A stretch of 44,077 nt of DNA from Terriglobia bacterium. Its GTDB lineage: Bacteria > Acidobacteriota > Vicinamibacteria > Vicinamibacterales > CAVVIG01. Shown in pieces: positions 40,883-44,077 of this stretch. The number at the start of each line of letters is the position of its first letter. Positions within the stretch are counted from its first letter, which is position 1. The DNA is taken from assembly GCA_020073005.1 (NCBI GenBank), contig JAIQFX010000064.1:1-44077 (forward strand). Reading direction: 5' to 3'. A program made the translations under genes and the position numbers. The notes below the pieces were generated by a model that had not been told where the DNA came from, searched no databases, and worked only from the letters and a program-made list of their open reading frames with translations.

Positions 40883-41973
40883 AGGTGGCACGACGCCTGC
40901 GTGCGCTCGCCGTTTTCATTCTGATCGTCATGGCCGCGGCCGGCGGCGCTGGCGCGCTGATGTACGAGCGCATCCGCGCGCCGTACCGGGGCTACGAGGG
41001 ATCGGAGCGGTTCGTCGATCTTCCGACCGGAGCGGGCAGTCGCACGATTGGCGAGCGCCTCGTCGACGCCGGCATCGTCAGCGACCACTTGACCTTCCGG
41101 CTCGCGCTCTGGCAATCGGGACAGGGCCGTCATCTCAAGGCCGGCGAGTACCGGTTCGATCGGGCGATGACGCCGTTCGAGGTCATCGACAAGCTGGTCC
41201 GCGGCGACGTGTACGTCATCAACGTCACGTTTCCCGAAGGGCTGACGATCGCGGAGATGGCGGCGATCTTCGAGGCGCACGGGTTCGGGCCCCGCGCGTC
41301 GTTCATCGCGGCCGCGCAGGACCCGTCGCCCATTCAGCACGTCGACGCGGCGGCCACGAACCTCGAAGGCTATCTCTTCCCCGAGACCTATCCGTTGTCG
41401 CGTCACACCGACGCCGCGACTCTTGTGCGCCTGATGGTCGCGCGCTTCGAGCACGTGCTCACGCCCGAGTGGCGGCAGGCCGCCGAGGCCCGCCACGTGT
41501 CGATGCATCAGCTGGTGACGCTCGCGTCGATCGTCGAAAAGGAAACCGCGCGGCCCGACGAGCGGCCGATCGTGGCGGCGGTCTACGACAACCGGCTGCG
41601 GATCGGGATGCCGCTGCAGTGCGACCCGACGGTGATCTTCGCGCTGCAGCGCGCCGGGCGCTACGACGGCAACTTGCGGCACGACGATCTCGCGTTCGAC
41701 TCGCCGTACAACACGTACCGCTACGCGGGCCTGCCGCCCGGACCGATTGCCTCGCCCGGCCGCGCGTCGATCGAGGCGGCGCTCCATCCCGCCGCCGCCG
41801 ACTTTCTGTATTTCGTGAGCCGGAACGACGGGTCGCACGAGTTCGCGAAGTCGCTCGCCGACCACAACAAGAACGTGCAGAAGTATCAGGTGCAGTACTT
41901 CAAGGATCGCAAGGCAGGCAGGGCGGGTGAGGCAGGCAGGTCGGGTGAGACGGGTAGGTCAGGTAGGCGGTGA
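40879..41973 (+). CDS. mltG: endolytic murein transglycosylase MltG
   Basis: 364 residues from GTG 40879, with GGAGG 9 bases upstream. One N-terminal membrane helix (about 8-28: LAVFILIVMAAAGGAGALMY), a LysM-like segment (about 40-120: TIGERLVDAGIVSDHLTFRL, HLKAGEYRFDRAMTPFEVID), then the YceG core: TFPEGLTIAEMAAIFE, LEGYLFPETYPLS, ASIVEKETARPDERPIVAAV YDNRL (catalytic Glu in VEKE), DPTVIFAL, SPYNTYRYAGLPPGPIASPG and YFVSRNDGSHEFAKSLADHN. It cleaves nascent glycan chains and sets their length. The C-terminal tail AGRAGEAGRSGETGRSGRR is not part of the fold and is encoded by a GGCAGG/GGGTGA repeat. Confidence 0.95.
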   Translation: MKVARRLRALAVFILIVMAAAGGAGALMYERIRAPYRGYEGSERFVDLPTGAGSRTIGERLVDAGIVSDHLTFRLALWQSGQGRHLKAGEYRFDRAMTPFEVIDKLVRGDVYVINVTFPEGLTIAEMAAIFEAHGFGPRASFIAAAQDPSPIQHVDAAATNLEGYLFPETYPLSRHTDAATLVRLMVARFEHVLTPEWRQAAEARHVSMHQLVTLASIVEKETARPDERPIVAAVYDNRLRIGMPLQCDPTVIFALQRAGRYDGNLRHDDLAFDSPYNTYRYAGLPPGPIASPGRASIEAALHPAAADFLYFVSRNDGSHEFAKSLADHNKNVQKYQVQYFKDRKAGRAGEAGRSGETGRSGRR

Positions 41974-42018
41974 TCAGCTACCCCACCAGCCCTCCCCGGC
42001 CCACCTGCCCTATCTTTC
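41908..42018. repeat. GGCAGG/CACCTGCC junction repeat with inverted arms
   Basis: Left arm GCAGGCAGGGCGGGTGAGGC, AGGCAGGTCGGGTGAGACGG and GTAGGTCAGGTAGGCGG, partly coding for the MltG tail. Right arm TACCCCACCAGCCCTCCCCG then GCCCACCTGCCC. Purine- and pyrimidine-rich halves can pair around GTGATCAGC, between convergent mltG and nadK; it might serve as a bidirectional terminator. Confidence 0.75.
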
Positions 42019-42900
42019 CCCCCATTTGAGTTTCTCGCGCAGGACCTCGAAGTAGCTGCGCGTCGTCGGGCGGATCAGGCGCAGGGTCCGGTCGGCCCGG
42101 CTGATGCGGATTTCGTCGCCGGCCTTCAGCTCGAATCCGGCCTGGCCGTCGAAGGTGACGTACACCTCGTCGCGTTCCTCGATGAGCGGCTGCACGCGGA
42201 CCGGCGTCGCGGCGGGGATCACAATCGGCCGGTTCGTCAGCATGTGCGGGGCGATCGGCGTCAGCAGCAGCGCGTCGAGCGTCGGCTGCACGATCGGGCC
42301 GCCGGCGGCGAGGTTGTACGCGGTCGAGCCGGTGGGCGTCGCGACGATGAGGCCGTCCGCCTTGATCCGGGTCACGAACTCCTCGCCTACCCAGACCGAC
42401 AGCTCGATCATCCGCGCGTGCGCCGCCTTCGTGACGACGACGTCATTCAGCGCAATGTGCTCGGCCAGTCCATCGCCGGCTCGCACGGTCGCCGCGCGGA
42501 GCATCATGCGATCTTCGATCGGGGCGCGGCCCTCGAGGGCGGCCTCGAGCGAGGCGTACAGCTCAGGGAGCGTGACTTCGGTGAGAAATCCGAGGCTGCC
42601 GAAGTTGACGCCGAGAATCGGCACGTTCACGCCGGCCGCCCCGATGCAGTCCGCCATCGATATGAGCGTGCCGTCGCCGCCGAGCACGATCACGAGGTCG
42701 ACCTGCGTCGCCAGTGCCGGCTTGTCGAGGGTCCGCCGCGCGCGCCCCGCGGCGGACGCGGGCAGAAGCGCGGCCGTCGCCGTTTCGAAGATCGCCTCCG
42801 CGCCGCGGGCCTCCAGCCACGAGGCGATGTCCGCCAGATGCGGCGTCGCCGCGCGCAGATGCGATTTGGCGACGATGCCGACGCGAGCGATCGAAGTCAC
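42010..42900 (-). CDS. nadK: NAD kinase
   Basis: 296 residues from ATG 42900. Makes NADP from NAD. Motifs: VDLVIVLGGDGTLISMADCI (GGDG at 74-77), ILGVNFGSLGFLTEVTLPEL, NDVVVTKAAHARMIELSVWV, KADGLIVATPTGSTAYNLAA GGPIV, and PLIEERDEVYVTFDGQAGFE. Length matches the family. It follows tlyA by 33 bp in the common tlyA-nadK order. The gap is a CAAGTC/GAAGTC repeat. Confidence 0.96.
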   Translation of the reverse strand: MTSIARVGIVAKSHLRAATPHLADIASWLEARGAEAIFETATAALLPASAAGRARRTLDKPALATQVDLVIVLGGDGTLISMADCIGAAGVNVPILGVNFGSLGFLTEVTLPELYASLEAALEGRAPIEDRMMLRAATVRAGDGLAEHIALNDVVVTKAAHARMIELSVWVGEEFVTRIKADGLIVATPTGSTAYNLAAGGPIVQPTLDALLLTPIAPHMLTNRPIVIPAATPVRVQPLIEERDEVYVTFDGQAGFELKAGDEIRISRADRTLRLIRPTTRSYFEVLREKLKWGER

Positions 42901-42965
42901 AAGTCTGAAGTCTCAAGGCTCAAGTCGAAGGTGTCAAGCGAGGTCGCCTTCAGACTTCAAGTGGA
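42898..42965. repeat. AAGTCTGAAGTCTCAAGG repeat with inverted arms between tlyA and nadK
   Basis: CACAAGTCTGAAGTCTCAAG then GCTCAAGTCGAAGG on one side; CGCCTTCAGACTTCAAGTGG on the other, which overlaps the tlyA 3' end and encodes HLKSEGDLA. AAGTCTGAAG pairs with CTTCAGACTT. Confidence 0.85.
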
Positions 42966-43692
42966 GAAAGAACTCCTGGTTGCCCGTCGCGCCGGTGATC
43001 GCGGACGGCGTCATCGCCACGCGGTGCAGCTTCAGCGCCTCGGCCGCCGCTGTCACGCGCGCCAGAACCGCTTCGTGCACCGCGGGATCCAGCACGAGCC
43101 CTCGCGCGCCGACTTCCTCGCGTCCGGCTTCGAACTGCGGTTTGACCAGCGCCACGATGTCGGCGCCCCGGGGACCACGGTCGAGAAATGGCGGCAGCGC
43201 CGGCAGGATCAGCCGCAGCGAGATGAACGCGACGTCGATTGTGACCAGGCTGACCGTGTGCGGAACGTCCTCGGCCGTCAGCGCGCGGGCGTTGACGCCC
43301 TCGCGCACGAGGACGCGCGGGTCGTTGCGAAGCCGCCAGTCGAGCTGCCCCTTCCCCACGTCGAGCGCGATCACGCTCGCCGCGCCGCGCTGCAACAGCA
43401 CATCGGTGAAGCCGCCAGTCGACGCGCCGATATCAAGCGCCTGACGTCCCGCGGGGTCGATGGCGAAGGTGTCCAGCGCGTGCGCGAGCTTCACGCCGCC
43501 ACGCCCGACATACGGATGGTCCGGTGTGGTGAGGGCGAGTGCCGCGTCCGCCTTCACGGCGGCGCCGGCCTTTGAGACGATCCGACCGTCGACGGTGACC
43601 TGACCGGCGAGAATCAACGCGCGCGCGCGTTCCCGCGACGCGACGAGGCCTCGGTCGACCAAAGCGGCGTCGAGACGCGTTCCCTTAGCCAT
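42934..43692 (-). CDS. tlyA: TlyA-family S4/RrmJ-like rRNA methyltransferase
   Basis: 252 residues from ATG 43692. S4 RNA-binding domain (about 5-62: RLDAALVDRGLVASRERARA, LILAGQVTVDGRIV) followed by a Rossmann methyltransferase: YVGRGGVKLAHALDTF, ALDIGASTGGFTDVLLQRGA (SAM motif I), LVTIDVAFISLRLILPAL, IVALVKPQFEAGREEV and TGATGNQEFFLHL. The Lys-Asp-Lys-Glu set of 2'-O-ribose methyltransferases is present. In mycobacteria TlyA methylates 16S and 23S rRNA and confers capreomycin sensitivity. The last residues (HLKSEGDLA) come from a junction repeat. Confidence 0.95.
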   Translation of the reverse strand: MAKGTRLDAALVDRGLVASRERARALILAGQVTVDGRIVSKAGAAVKADAALALTTPDHPYVGRGGVKLAHALDTFAIDPAGRQALDIGASTGGFTDVLLQRGAASVIALDVGKGQLDWRLRNDPRVLVREGVNARALTAEDVPHTVSLVTIDVAFISLRLILPALPPFLDRGPRGADIVALVKPQFEAGREEVGARGLVLDPAVHEAVLARVTAAAEALKLHRVAMTPSAITGATGNQEFFLHLKSEGDLA

Positions 43693-43743
43693 CGATCGAG
43701 CCGGAGGATTTCACGTCGCCGGGTGCCGCAGCAATCAATTTAT

Positions 43744-43771
43744 TTGTATGTATCATACGACTAATTATAAA
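43744..43771 (+). promoter_or_regulatory. promoter and possible operator of the TetR-like gene
   Basis: TTGTAT (43744-43749), 16-bp spacer, TATAAA (43766-43771); a start near 43779 would leave about 4 bases before ATG 43783. GTATG-TAT-CATAC (43746-43758) is an inverted repeat overlapping the -35, fitting autorepression by a TetR protein. This is the most AT-rich patch in the window. Confidence 0.55.
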
Positions 43772-43782
43772 CTACTGATTCT

Positions 43783-44077
43783 ATGAGCCCACGTCCGTAT
43801 GCGACCGGCCGTCGCCGGGCGTCGGCCGACGCGACCAAACGTCGTGTGCTGGCCGCCGGACGCGATCTCCTCGTCGCCCACGGCGGCAAGGGGTTGACGG
43901 TCTATGCCGTTGCCGCGCGCGCGGGCGTCGCGCGAATCCTGCGCGCCGCCGACGAGCACCGCCTCGACGCCGTGCGCCACATCGTGCGGCGCCTCACCGA
44001 ACAGCACGGGCGCCCCTCCCCCGCAACGGCCGACGATGTCGCACTGGTGCTGTTCAGCTTGACGAGTTTCGAGAGCT
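43783..44077 (+). CDS. TetR-like regulator with internal deletion (3' end cut by window)
   Basis: 98 residues visible. The N-terminus is a TetR DNA-binding domain: RRASADATKRRVLAAGRDLL VAHGGKGLTVYAVAARAGVA. Where the recognition helix and its usual TVY..FG motif should follow, the reading jumps to RILRAADEHRLDAVRHIVRR LTEQHGRPSPATADDVALVL FSLTSFES, which resembles the distal ligand-domain end of TetR proteins (..A.DVLFALTSFETYDAL). About 60-70 residues are therefore missing in frame, including part of the helix-turn-helix. It is probably inactive as a repressor. The frame stays open to the window edge. An alternative is a genuinely unusual small regulator. Confidence 0.6.
   Translation, partial: MSPRPYATGRRRASADATKRRVLAAGRDLLVAHGGKGLTVYAVAARAGVARILRAADEHRLDAVRHIVRRLTEQHGRPSPATADDVALVLFSLTSFES

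Noticed and set aside
43765-44007. 80-residue minus-strand frame opposite the TetR-like gene
   Set aside because: No motifs or ribosome binding site; the plus strand carries a promoter and a recognisable TetR N-terminus.

Overview
The window is high-GC chromosomal DNA from what looks like an Acidobacteriota member, most probably class Vicinamibacteria. This is inferred from several hallmarks: an ADOP-type permease next to a PadR regulator, an Oar-like TonB-dependent receptor with a carboxypeptidase-regulatory domain, a Ser/Thr kinase fused to a TolB/WD40-like propeller with an ECF sigma remnant upstream, and palindromic repeats encoding VRLKADTT/GFSRT-type peptides. No phage or complete insertion sequence was seen.

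Layout. 1-6300 (minus): five tandem paralogous exported NHL-type beta-propeller genes, the last cut by the window edge. 6400-13270: a HupE/UreJ-like membrane protein, a small Cys-containing exported protein, a 17-copy heptamer array, a TonB-dependent receptor and a divergent OFA-type MFS transporter. 13360-21500: a cstA relic, then two half-ABC exporters whose motifs are those of a heterodimeric pair, separated by a two-domain VOC protein and a PadR/ADOP pair. 21500-24520: ECF sigma relic and receptor kinase. 24540-35770 (minus): the conserved translation/division cluster thrS-infC-rpmI-rplT-pheS-pheT-zapB-zapA-6S RNA-rny-thiL-DUF2062-3D protein. 35861-40380 (minus): tRNA-Val, an S41 peptidase-like protein, an EnvC-like M23 protein and a phosphodiesterase lipoprotein. 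40433-43692: ruvX-mltG (+), then nadK and tlyA (minus). 43783-end (+): an internally deleted TetR-like gene.

The most unusual aspect is the junctions. Nearly every gap between genes carries its own short-unit degenerate repeat, often as two inverted arms around a short loop, and these repeats run into coding sequence. They supply the signal peptide of the EnvC-like protein, the N-terminus and an internal loop of ThiL, the C-terminal tails of ThrS, MltG, TlyA and an ABC exporter, and apparently the damaged 5' end of pheS. Two further palindromic families, a REPIN-like GTCCGGCT pair and a CCACGGAGGACAC repeat, are inserted in frame in the two ABC exporter halves.

Other notable points: a well-supported 6S RNA with its own promoter and terminator upstream of rny; infC starting on ATC behind a perfect Shine-Dalgarno; pheS lacking class II motif 2 through an internal deletion and frameshift; an S41 protease-like protein lacking both catalytic residues; and several genes (cstA, pheS, tetR) that keep their ends but have lost their middles. 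All calls rest on reading the sequence and on family knowledge; no database search was run.
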